Shown here one piece after another: positions 34,240 through 42,354 of a stretch of DNA of 64,000 nucleotides. Source of the stretch: JABMQB01 sp963677475 (GTDB lineage: Bacteria > Bacteroidota > Bacteroidia > Bacteroidales > Prolixibacteraceae); contig CAXXQD010000010.1 of assembly GCA_963677475.2 (NCBI GenBank), positions 178,249 through 242,248 on the forward strand, in the 5' to 3' direction. The notes beneath the pieces were generated by a model. The model saw nothing but the letters and a program-made list of their open reading frames with translations, searched no databases and was not told the origin of the DNA. Numbering within the stretch: position 1 is the first letter of the stretch; every line of letters begins with the position of its first letter. The translations under genes were made by a program, and so were the position numbers.

Positions 34240-36534
34240 TTATAATTTAATAAAACGGTTTGTAAATTGACTGTTGTTTTGTTTCAGGAACAACTGATAA
34301 ACTCCCGGTGAAAGGTTTGAAACATCCATGCTATTTGTGTTTATTCTTTTTTGCTGAAACACGAGTGCCCCACTGAGATTGTAAATTTTAACTTCAACAT
34401 CAGAAAAGTTGTTGTTTGCTTTGAAGAATAACTTTTCTGATACCGGATTTGGGTAGAGCAAAACAGTGTGTGTGTTGTTGAAATTAACCTTTTGGTTGGA
34501 AATGGCAGTTGCCGGCGAATAAGTTTCGGAAATTAGCAAAGGCGAAATTTTGAAACTCTCTAACTGCCCTTCGTCATTTTTGAAATGAATACCGAATTCA
34601 GAAACATAAGTTTTTGCTATTTCGTATTTTTCTATTGTAGTTGATGGTGGCATGAAATGCGTTGACAGGATATAACTTTTCCCACTCATTTCAAAACCTC
34701 CATACATATCAAAAAAGTATCGATTGTGTCCGTTTTTCAACTCTTTGGTGACCATGCGCCCCATTACTAACGAATCGATTAATGGAGTACTAAATGCACT
34801 TTCAGTAGTGAATCCTGTAAAATCGCTGATAATTCCACCTTCACTTATTTTGGTTAATCCAGGAGATGGATCTTCAACGAGAATATCAAAATATGCACTA
34901 TCGGTTCCGTTGCCATTTCCCCTTGAGCAAGCAGTTATTGAATTACCATCGGGCTGGTTAATGACATATTTTAAACCTTGATAACTATATTGACCTCCAT
35001 CAATTGCGTCGATTGTATAAGTATATTCTTCAATCAAAATATGATATCCCCAAATTATTCTTCCAATACTGGTAGTGGGTTCTGGAGGAATTTGATAATT
35101 TATTCCGCTATAATTTCCTCTGCGGAGTCCTCCAAAACTTGAATTAACAAAATAGTAATGAGCATACTTATCATTAGCATCCCAGTCTTTTTCGTTCCAA
35201 AATATAGCACCGGTGTTATTTTCATATATTGTATCCCATGTGGTAGCTTGTCCCCAACCAATGTTTCCACCTTTATCTATTTCGGCTACAATTGTTGTGG
35301 GACTGCAGGCTTTTATTTCCCACCCATGCCAGAAGTTATCTGCGGTATTTCCGTCGTTTACGGCTTTATACATATCCGGATCGCAATTGCTTCCATTACT
35401 GTAATATAAATCTACTACCCGGTTTTTTGCAGAACAGCCATCAAAAGTGCCAGTACCAGCAGAGGGCGGTATAAACGGATTAACATATAATTGCACACAA
35501 GAACTACATCCTTTAAAGGCATTATTCCCTATTGAAGTGGCAGATGAGATGGAAACATTGGTTAGGCTGCTACAACCTTCAAATGAGCTGTTTCCGATGG
35601 TAGTGGCTGTCGAAATATTTGCAAGCCTTAATGTTTTATGATTCTTTAATGCATCATTAGGAAAATTGTCATTGGTAAAAGTTGCATCTCCATTTATAGC
35701 GAGAAAATCTAAATTTGGTAGATTATCTCTTATCCAATAAACATCGGTAGAATTTAACTCCCCTTTATTTATATGCAATGAAGTTATAACTGAAAGCTCA
35801 TTTCGGAATGCGCTTACAATATCAGATAATTGTCCAGTTGCAAAATCTGTAAATATTTCAACTACGTTTTCGTGAGGTACCAACAACTCGAAGCCATACC
35901 AATAATTATCGCTAACATTCCCGTCATTTACAGCTTTATATATGTTTTTTCCATTGTAAGGCAAACGAATTTGCCGGTAATTATTACAGCCATAAAAAGT
36001 GCCTGTTCCTACTGTGGGGGGATTAGTTTCATTTACCGATAATTTCCATAAAGAGCTACATTCTGCAAAGGCACTGTCGCCAATGTGTGTCAATTGAGTT
36101 GAACTTATACCCGATAAATTTGTGCAACCTTTAAATGCACGGTTCCCAATTTCACTTAAATTCTTAAAATAAAAACTTCGGATATTCTTATGGTTCAGAA
36201 ATGCACTTTCAGTAAGCGAGTTATTTTGCAGATTGCCTTCTTCCCAAATGGTGAAACCAAAAAGATTGGGAAGATTGTCGCGGACCCATAAAATATCATT
36301 ATTGTTAACCGTTCCCGCACGTATATCAAGGCTTTTAATTTCTGAAAGATTTGAATGGATAGATTCAATAGTATCGCCTAAACTCCCGCTGGTAAATGAC
36401 GCGTCTATTGTTAAAGTATGTCCATCAAAATCGTTAGCAATAATACTAAGTGGATAAAAACAAATTAATATACTGACAGACAATGCAATTAGGATGTAAA
36501 AAATCCTTGTCTTACAGTGATTTTTGGTTTTCAT
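34240..36534 (-). CDS. BspA-like leucine-rich-repeat protein with T9SS sorting domain, copy B
   Basis: A 764-residue paralogue of the preceding gene, with the same order: signal peptide, two LRR blocks with the shared WIRDNLPNL and DNYWYGFELLVP segments, a beta-rich domain (NQPDGNSITA, RGNGNGTDSAYFDI) and a C-terminal sorting tail (VLLYPNPVSEKLFFKA, GVYQLFLKQ, RFIKL). The direct repeat arrangement and 23-bp gap suggest tandem duplication and co-transcription (copy B first). A 13-bp minisatellite lies upstream. Confidence 0.85.
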   Translation of the reverse strand: MKTKNHCKTRIFYILIALSVSILICFYPLSIIANDFDGHTLTIDASFTSGSLGDTIESIHSNLSEIKSLDIRAGTVNNNDILWVRDNLPNLFGFTIWEEGNLQNNSLTESAFLNHKNIRSFYFKNLSEIGNRAFKGCTNLSGISSTQLTHIGDSAFAECSSLWKLSVNETNPPTVGTGTFYGCNNYRQIRLPYNGKNIYKAVNDGNVSDNYWYGFELLVPHENVVEIFTDFATGQLSDIVSAFRNELSVITSLHINKGELNSTDVYWIRDNLPNLDFLAINGDATFTNDNFPNDALKNHKTLRLANISTATTIGNSSFEGCSSLTNVSISSATSIGNNAFKGCSSCVQLYVNPFIPPSAGTGTFDGCSAKNRVVDLYYSNGSNCDPDMYKAVNDGNTADNFWHGWEIKACSPTTIVAEIDKGGNIGWGQATTWDTIYENNTGAIFWNEKDWDANDKYAHYYFVNSSFGGLRRGNYSGINYQIPPEPTTSIGRIIWGYHILIEEYTYTIDAIDGGQYSYQGLKYVINQPDGNSITACSRGNGNGTDSAYFDILVEDPSPGLTKISEGGIISDFTGFTTESAFSTPLIDSLVMGRMVTKELKNGHNRYFFDMYGGFEMSGKSYILSTHFMPPSTTIEKYEIAKTYVSEFGIHFKNDEGQLESFKISPLLISETYSPATAISNQKVNFNNTHTVLLYPNPVSEKLFFKANNNFSDVEVKIYNLSGALVFQQKRINTNSMDVSNLSPGVYQLFLKQNNSQFTNRFIKL

Positions 36535-36706
36535 AAGGCGATAATTTTTATTGATGTGGTGCTCAGGTAAAATTAGGTAGTGAAAAATCGAAAAGAAAAA
36601 AAACCGCCCCTACAAAACCCTACATTGATGAAAAGTGGACAGTTAACAGTCCGGATTGGCAGTAAAGGCCCAAAAATTAATAATTACAAAAGGAAAATGC
36701 CATTGA

Positions 36707-36836
36707 ACTGAGACTAAAAACTGGTACTGCATACTGAGACTGCATACTGAGACTGCAAACTGAGACTGCAAACCGAGACTGCAAACCGAGACTGCAAACC
36801 GAGACTGCAAACTGGTATCGTGAACTGGTACTGTAA
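36707..36836. repeat. 13-bp tandem repeat (minisatellite)
   Basis: Ten contiguous 13-bp units, consensus ACTGAGACTGCAA. The three central units read ACCGAGACTGCAA, and the last two are diverged (ACTGGTATCGTGA, ACTGGTACTGTAA). The array lies between the stop of the TPR-HTH gene and the start of LRR copy B, 173-300 bp upstream of the latter. 13 bp is not a multiple of three, so it is non-coding. Copy number variation could change spacing in the LRR promoter region. Confidence 0.93.
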
Positions 36837-36841
36837 ACTAT

Positions 36842-38719
36842 TCAAATTCGTTCTAGTACATCAATTAGATTGTCATCACGTTTGAGGTTTAATTTTTTCC
36901 TCAAACGTGACCGCGCAACTTCAATGCTTTTAAGAGATTGCCCTGTAATTGCTGCAATCTCTTTTGAACTGAGTTTTAATTTTAAAAACGCACTTATTTT
37001 GCGGTCGTTTAGGGTTAGGTTGGCAAATAGATTATTCATTCTTTTATAAAATTCTGGATGAACCGCATTAAAATGAGTTTCAAATTCCTTCCAGTGTTTT
37101 TTGTGGCGAAGTTCAAACTTTAAGCTCCTTTTAATGGAATTAATAGTTGTAAAAAGGCTTTCATCTTCATTAGTTAGCTTATCCAATTGACATATAATAC
37201 GTTCAATGCTATTGTTATTTTCGGCAATTAATATCGATTTTGAAACCAGTTCCCTTTTCTGATACTCAATTTTATCGTTTAAAATTGCCACCCTCTGTTT
37301 ATGGATTTCCTTTCGGTTAACAATTTGTTTTCCCAATAAAAAAACCACGCAAAGCGATAATAGTACGCCGATACCGAGCAAAAGTGACAATATCTTCCTT
37401 TGCTTCGCTATTTTTTTCAAATTTATGGATTCATGTACCAACCTTTGGTTTTCATCAATATGCAACTGAACCTGGTATTGTATTTCCAATTCCTCAATAG
37501 CTTTTGTTTTCTCTAAGGTAAAAATGGAATTTTGGATATCAATATAATTTTGATGATAAGTTAACGCTGATTTATAATCACCTTTGCTTGTATTGATCTC
37601 ATAAAGCAGTTTGTATGCTTCAGCAATTAAGGGTGAAGCTTCTGTTTCTAAAGCAACCGATAAAGCGCTTTCAGCCTGATTGGTAGCCGTTAAATAATCA
37701 CTCTCAGATAAAGTCACTGAAGCTAACTTTACCAAAGCCAAAACCAATGATGGTTTTGTAACGTTCGCTTCTGAAGTTTCTTTTGCTTTTAAATAGTAAT
37801 TTTTGGCTTCGCCAACGTTATCTTGTTTTAAATACAAATTTCCGAGTTCAATGTAACACTCCACTACCCTAACATTGTCTTTTATCTCATTGGCAAGGTT
37901 TAACGCTTCCAGAAATAAATCAAAGGAATGCTTATAATCCCCTAATTCAACGTGCAAGGATGCAGTATTTACAAGAGGCGCAAACAAATAAAACCTATCT
38001 CCGGTTTCTCGGGCCAGTGCTAACGACTGTTCATAATATTGTTTCGATTTTTTTAGGTCTCCCTGCTTTTCATGCACCCCTGCAATATTGTTCAAAACAT
38101 TAAATATATGTACTTTTTTATTCTTATGTTCATAAAGTTTTAATGCCCTATTATAGTTAACCATTGCCTGTGGATAATTACCCAGGTTTTTTTCAACTGT
38201 TCCGATATTGTTATAATTATCGGCCATCGATAAAGAATCGTTCAATTCTTCGGCTAAATTGAGCGACAATGAATAATAACTCTTAGCAGCCTTAAAAAAT
38301 CCTTTTGATTTGTATGCCAAGCCAATGCCAAAATAGCAGTTTAGTAACTCTTGTTTATTGTTAAAGGATGTATAAATATCTAAAGCCCGAAAATAATTAT
38401 CAAGTGCTAGATTAAAATCTCCCGTTTCAAGGTACATCTCTCCATAAGAAAAAAGTACCTTCCCTTTTAATAATGGATTACAATTTACGTTTTTTAGTGC
38501 TTTGGCATAATAAACTATGGCACTATCGTATTGATAATCATAGTACTGAACATAACCTATATCAAATAATAGTTGTGGTAGTTTTGAAGCATCTGTATTA
38601 TGAATGAGTGCTTTTAAGCTATCCGCCTTTACGTTGCTTGCATTAATATTTAAATTAATAAAACAGATAAAATATAATGCAAACAATAGAGCTATTATGG
38701 GCACTTTTTTGGTCATCAA
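36842..38719 (-). CDS. TPR-repeat membrane regulator with LuxR-type HTH
   Basis: A 625-residue protein. A signal peptide or N-terminal helix is followed by about eight tetratricopeptide repeats (about 45-400; for example ADNYNNIGTVEKNLGNYPQA and ELGNLYLKQDNVGEAKNYY). A transmembrane helix lies near 445-463, a coiled coil follows, and the C-terminal HTH is about 560-620 (LKLSSKEIAAITGQSLKSIEVARSRL). This Bacteroidota architecture puts the TPRs in the periplasm and the HTH in the cytoplasm. It stands directly upstream of the tandem LRR genes, so a regulatory link is possible but unproven. Confidence 0.88.
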   Translation of the reverse strand: MMTKKVPIIALLFALYFICFINLNINASNVKADSLKALIHNTDASKLPQLLFDIGYVQYYDYQYDSAIVYYAKALKNVNCNPLLKGKVLFSYGEMYLETGDFNLALDNYFRALDIYTSFNNKQELLNCYFGIGLAYKSKGFFKAAKSYYSLSLNLAEELNDSLSMADNYNNIGTVEKNLGNYPQAMVNYNRALKLYEHKNKKVHIFNVLNNIAGVHEKQGDLKKSKQYYEQSLALARETGDRFYLFAPLVNTASLHVELGDYKHSFDLFLEALNLANEIKDNVRVVECYIELGNLYLKQDNVGEAKNYYLKAKETSEANVTKPSLVLALVKLASVTLSESDYLTATNQAESALSVALETEASPLIAEAYKLLYEINTSKGDYKSALTYHQNYIDIQNSIFTLEKTKAIEELEIQYQVQLHIDENQRLVHESINLKKIAKQRKILSLLLGIGVLLSLCVVFLLGKQIVNRKEIHKQRVAILNDKIEYQKRELVSKSILIAENNNSIERIICQLDKLTNEDESLFTTINSIKRSLKFELRHKKHWKEFETHFNAVHPEFYKRMNNLFANLTLNDRKISAFLKLKLSSKEIAAITGQSLKSIEVARSRLRKKLNLKRDDNLIDVLERI

Positions 38720-38751
38720 AACTTGTTAACAATGGGTTTACTCTTCTAAAG

Positions 38752-39903
38752 TTACAAGTTTTCTTTTGTATCCTTTAAATATTTTTCCAACCTGTTCATC
38801 CCTTCCATTATATTTTCAAGCGAATTGGCGTAAGAAAAGCGTAAAAAGCCTTCACCATTATCGCCAAAATCAATTCCGGGCGTTACCCCCAAATGCGCCT
38901 TTTCCAGGATGTCAAATGCCAATTTATAAGAGTCATTGGTTAGGTGTTTCACATTTACAAACACATAAAATGCCCCGGTTGGTTCCACTTTAATATCAAA
39001 ACCTAATTCTTTAAGCCTTTCTATTAAATATTTACGACGTTCGTCGTAAGTCGCTTTCATTTTGGCAACATCAGCAGATGCACTTCTAAGGGCGGTAATT
39101 CCTGCACGTTGAGCTGTTGATCCGGCACAAATAAACAGGTTTTGTTGGAGCTTTTGCATGACCCTCACATACTTTTGGGGCGCTATCACATATCCCAATC
39201 GCAAACCAGTCATTGCATAAAGCTTTGAAAATCCATTTAACACAAAAGCATTATCGGTAAACTCCAATATCGAATGTGCCCTCCCTTCATACACCAGTCC
39301 ATGATAAATTTCATCAGAGATGATATGGGGCCTCAACTGCGCGAGCTCTTGCATAACTTCTTTTGAAAGCAGGTTACCTGTAGGGTTCATGGGACTATTA
39401 ATAAGAATAGCCTTGGTTTTTGCATTGATATACTTTTTAATAATCGAAGGACGATATTGAAACCCGTCATCTTCCGATACGGGAACCGGAACGACTTTAG
39501 CCCCAATATATTTGATAAAATTAGGATAACAGGCATAACCGGGATCAGAAATTATGACTTCATCCTCGTTTTCGCACAATACCGACAAGGCCAGTAGAAT
39601 TGCCGGGGATGAGCCTGAGGTAACAATTATTTGCTGTGGGTCAACGTCGACATTATATTTCTGCTTGTAATTTTTTGCTATTTCTTCGCGTAATTCCGGA
39701 TCGCCCAGGCTGTGCGTGTAATGTGTGCGTCCCTGATTGAAAGCTTCCTGCACCGATTCAGAAATGCACCTTGGAACATCGAAATCAGGCTCTCCCACTT
39801 CCATGTGGATTACATTGATACCGTTTTTCTCCATTTCGGCTGCTTTTTCAAGCACTTCCATCACGATAAATGGTGTGATATCTTTTACCTTGCTACTGAT
39901 CAT
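38752..39903 (-). CDS. Class I/II PLP-dependent aminotransferase
   Basis: A 383-residue enzyme from the ATG at 39903 (MISSKVKDITPF). Family motifs are MEVGEPDFDVP, the substrate-binding NSPMNPTGN, SDEIYHGLVY (the Asp and Tyr that contact PLP), the PLP lysine in LNGFSKLYAMTGLRLGY, and the C-terminal Arg in FLRFSYANS. Length and motifs fit the aspartate/aromatic aminotransferase family. The substrate is not determined. The frame extends to 39954 but this extension has no homology. Confidence 0.9.
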   Translation of the reverse strand: MISSKVKDITPFIVMEVLEKAAEMEKNGINVIHMEVGEPDFDVPRCISESVQEAFNQGRTHYTHSLGDPELREEIAKNYKQKYNVDVDPQQIIVTSGSSPAILLALSVLCENEDEVIISDPGYACYPNFIKYIGAKVVPVPVSEDDGFQYRPSIIKKYINAKTKAILINSPMNPTGNLLSKEVMQELAQLRPHIISDEIYHGLVYEGRAHSILEFTDNAFVLNGFSKLYAMTGLRLGYVIAPQKYVRVMQKLQQNLFICAGSTAQRAGITALRSASADVAKMKATYDERRKYLIERLKELGFDIKVEPTGAFYVFVNVKHLTNDSYKLAFDILEKAHLGVTPGIDFGDNGEGFLRFSYANSLENIMEGMNRLEKYLKDTKENL

Positions 39904-39987
39904 TTTGATTTTCGGATTTTTTCTAAAAGTACTGAAGTAATAGGCGGCAAACAATACAAATAATCATGTTTAAGAGAATAGCTTTGC

Positions 39988-40890
39988 TTAAGCAGCATAG
40001 TATTTTGCGATTTGAAAAGCCTGTTGCCCATATGCGCCACCAAACAAATAATAATGGTTAAGAACATGGTATAACTGATAAAGTAAGTTGCGCTCTTTCC
40101 AATCATGTGGTAAAGGATAAACTTCGTGATAGGAATCCCAAAACCGATTTGAAAAGCCCCCAAACATGGTCATAATCCCCATTTCCATTTCCCGATCGGC
40201 ATAATACGTGGCAGGATCAATTAATGCAGGTTTATTATTGGTGTACATGTAATTGCCCGACCATAAATCACCGTGAATTAACGATGGACTGCTATTATTC
40301 GGTATCAAATCAGGTAATTTCATCAGCAACCTTTCATAAATTTTCATGTGCTCTGTTGGAATAGACCGAACCTGATTACTGAGTTTAATGATATGATTTA
40401 ATCTATTGTTCCCAAAAAAATCAACCCAGTTATCGCTCCATGTATTGTTTTGCTTACTTGCCCCACAATAGTTATGTGCATAAAAACCAAATTTATCATT
40501 CGAATGCTTATGAACCAATGCCAAACCTTTACCTAATTCTTCATCAGAACAATTAGAATATGAATCACCTTGTTCGATATAGGTTAAAATTAAAAATGCC
40601 GGGGTATCGTCCAATTCTTTTACATCAATTACCTCGGGAATGGTAAGATATGGGTTTTTAACTTTTGACAGTTCTTGAAGGCTTTCTGCTTCACGTAAAA
40701 AGAGGTCGGATGGGCAATTTGAATTCCATTTCAGAAAATAAGTGCCAATAGTTGTAATGAGCTTGCCTGCATTACTAATGCACCCACCTGATACGTTGGA
40801 ATTGGAAATCACATAAACATCTTGGTTCAGCTTTGCACTTAAACGAAGTTCAATTTCACGCAAAAGTTTTTTTTCCTGGGTATTGCTCAT
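39988..40890 (-). CDS. Fructosamine kinase family protein
   Basis: A 300-residue kinase-fold protein from the ATG at 40890 (MSNTQEKKLL). The fold is that of choline kinase or APH. Motifs are SGGCISNAGKL in the nucleotide loop, FLKWN (ATP-binding lysine), LIHGDLWSGNYMY (catalytic loop) and ALIDPATYYADREMEMGI (metal-binding). It probably phosphorylates Amadori products, such as protein-bound fructosamines or ribulosamines, for deglycation. It lies upstream of the aminotransferase gene and points the same way. Confidence 0.88.
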   Translation of the reverse strand: MSNTQEKKLLREIELRLSAKLNQDVYVISNSNVSGGCISNAGKLITTIGTYFLKWNSNCPSDLFLREAESLQELSKVKNPYLTIPEVIDVKELDDTPAFLILTYIEQGDSYSNCSDEELGKGLALVHKHSNDKFGFYAHNYCGASKQNNTWSDNWVDFFGNNRLNHIIKLSNQVRSIPTEHMKIYERLLMKLPDLIPNNSSPSLIHGDLWSGNYMYTNNKPALIDPATYYADREMEMGIMTMFGGFSNRFWDSYHEVYPLPHDWKERNLLYQLYHVLNHYYLFGGAYGQQAFQIAKYYAA

Positions 40891-41051
40891 ACACAAATAT
40901 AAAAACTTTGAGAAACAAAAAATATTCATGAATTCCGCAAATCACCAGCAAGAATAAAAACAAACTACATGGGCTTAGCAAATTTCATTTACTGAATTAA
41001 TTATGCGGATGGATCCCGATAATTATGCGGGACGCATCACCCAAAACAAAA

Positions 41052-41075
41052 AAGACCCGGGTAACCCCGAGTCTT
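41052..41075 (-). terminator. Terminator of the thrS-infC-rpmI-rplT operon
   Basis: On the minus strand AAGACTCGGG and CCCGGGTCTT form a 10-bp stem (one G-U pair) with a GTTA loop, followed by a T run. It lies 27 bp beyond the rplT stop. Confidence 0.88.
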
Positions 41076-41101
41076 AAACTATTATTTCACCTTCAATTTA
41101 T

Positions 41102-41446
41102 TTACTTTACTTTATCGACAATTGCTTTAAACGCATCCTGGTGGTTCATTGCCAAATCGGCCAGAACTTTACGGTTAATATCGATATTATTCTTTTTCAA
41201 CAATCCCATAAACTGTGAATAAGACAACCCTTCTAAACGGGCTGCTGCGTTAATACGCTGAATCCACAATGAACGAAACATTCCTTTTTTTGCTTTCCTG
41301 TCGCGATATGCATACTGAAGACCTTTTTCGTATGTATTTTTTGCAACAGTCCAAACATTTTTACGGGCTCCGAAATAACCTTTAGTCCTTTTAAGGATCT
41401 TTTTCCTTCGGGCGCGTGATGCTACATGATTAACACTTCTTGGCAT
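41102..41446 (-). CDS. rplT: 50S ribosomal protein L20
   Basis: A 114-residue basic protein with the typical start MPRSVNHVASRARRKKIL and the RDRKAKKGMFRSLWIQRINA and GLSYSQFMGLLKK segments. L20 is needed for early 50S assembly and can repress its own operon in other bacteria. It ends the thrS-infC-rpmI-rplT operon. Confidence 0.97.
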   Translation of the reverse strand: MPRSVNHVASRARRKKILKRTKGYFGARKNVWTVAKNTYEKGLQYAYRDRKAKKGMFRSLWIQRINAAARLEGLSYSQFMGLLKKNNIDINRKVLADLAMNHQDAFKAIVDKVK

Positions 41447-41550
41447 ACTTTTTAATTTTTTGGTAATAAGCGTTCCACCAATTAACGGAATCTTTTCTGC
41501 TCTATCACCTGGTTATAACTTTTTTATTTTAATTAAAGAAAGAACTTTTT

Positions 41551-41748
41551 CTATTTCATGCACAACAGCAATTTAACATTGCTTTCGTTTGTTTTGTCAA
41601 TTGTTGTCCAATAAGTAAGGTTACGCTTACGCTTCTTACTTTTTTTGGTCAAAATATGACTTTTATAAGCATGCTTTCTTTTAATTTTCCCTGTTCCGGT
41701 AAGCCTAAATCTCTTTTTGGCTCCCGAATTAGTTTTCATCTTTGGCAT
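41551..41748 (-). CDS. rpmI: 50S ribosomal protein L35
   Basis: A 65-residue basic protein starting MPKMKTNSGAKKRFRLTGTG, with KRKHAYKSHIL in the middle. Length and sequence fit L35. It lies between infC and rplT, the conserved order. Confidence 0.97.
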   Translation of the reverse strand: MPKMKTNSGAKKRFRLTGTGKIKRKHAYKSHILTKKSKKRKRNLTYWTTIDKTNESNVKLLLCMK

Positions 41749-41777
41749 TTTCTATATATTATAGTTAAAAAAGCTTC

Positions 41778-42335
41778 TTAGCTTTTTTTAGGTGAAATAA
41801 ACATGGTCATTCTTTTACCCTCTAATTTAGGCAACTGCTCAACTTTTCCAAATTCTTCCAATTCGGTAGCAAAACGAAGCAAAAGGATTTCGCCTTGTTC
41901 TTTAAACAGGATTGAACGTCCCTTAAAAAACACAAAAGCTTTTACTTTTGCACCTTCACTCAGGAATTTTTGGGCGTGCCTAAGTTTAAATTGAAAATCG
42001 TGCTCATCGGTTTGAGGCCCGAAACGGATCTCCTTGACAACCACTTTCACAGCTTTGGCTTTCATTTCTTTTTGTTTCTTTTTCTGTTGATAAAGAAACT
42101 TTGAATAGTCAATTACCTTACACACAGGAGGGTCAGCATTTGGAGATATTTCCACCAAATCAAGACCCAATGAATCTGCGATACTTAAGGCTTCACGTAA
42201 TGGGTAAACTCCCGGCTCTGTAACATTATCACCAACAACCCTTACCATGGGTGTTTTAATACGTTCATTTATCCGGTGCTGAGGCGTTGTATCAACTCTG
42301 CCCCCTCTGTTAAAATTTCTTCTCTTAATAGCTAT
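41778..42335 (-). CDS. infC: Translation initiation factor IF-3 with a non-AUG (AUA) start
   Basis: IF-3 controls start-codon choice on the 30S subunit. The chain is 185 residues from an AUA codon at 42335, preceded by a strong Shine-Dalgarno site (AGGAGGA at 42343-42349, 7 bp spacer). The N-terminal part reads AIKRRNFNRGG and then HRINERIKTPMVRVVGDN, which matches the IF-3 N-domain. The first ATG (42248) would begin inside this domain and remove 29 residues. The C-domain contains SPNADPPVCKVIDYSKF and KEIRFGPQTDEHDF. Rare start codons in infC are known to make IF-3 limit its own synthesis. Upstream is thrS, downstream rpmI. Confidence 0.93.
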   Translation of the reverse strand: MAIKRRNFNRGGRVDTTPQHRINERIKTPMVRVVGDNVTEPGVYPLREALSIADSLGLDLVEISPNADPPVCKVIDYSKFLYQQKKKQKEMKAKAVKVVVKEIRFGPQTDEHDFQFKLRHAQKFLSEGAKVKAFVFFKGRSILFKEQGEILLLRFATELEEFGKVEQLPKLEGKRMTMFISPKKS

Positions 42336-42354
42336 TTTAAAGTCCTCCTATAAA

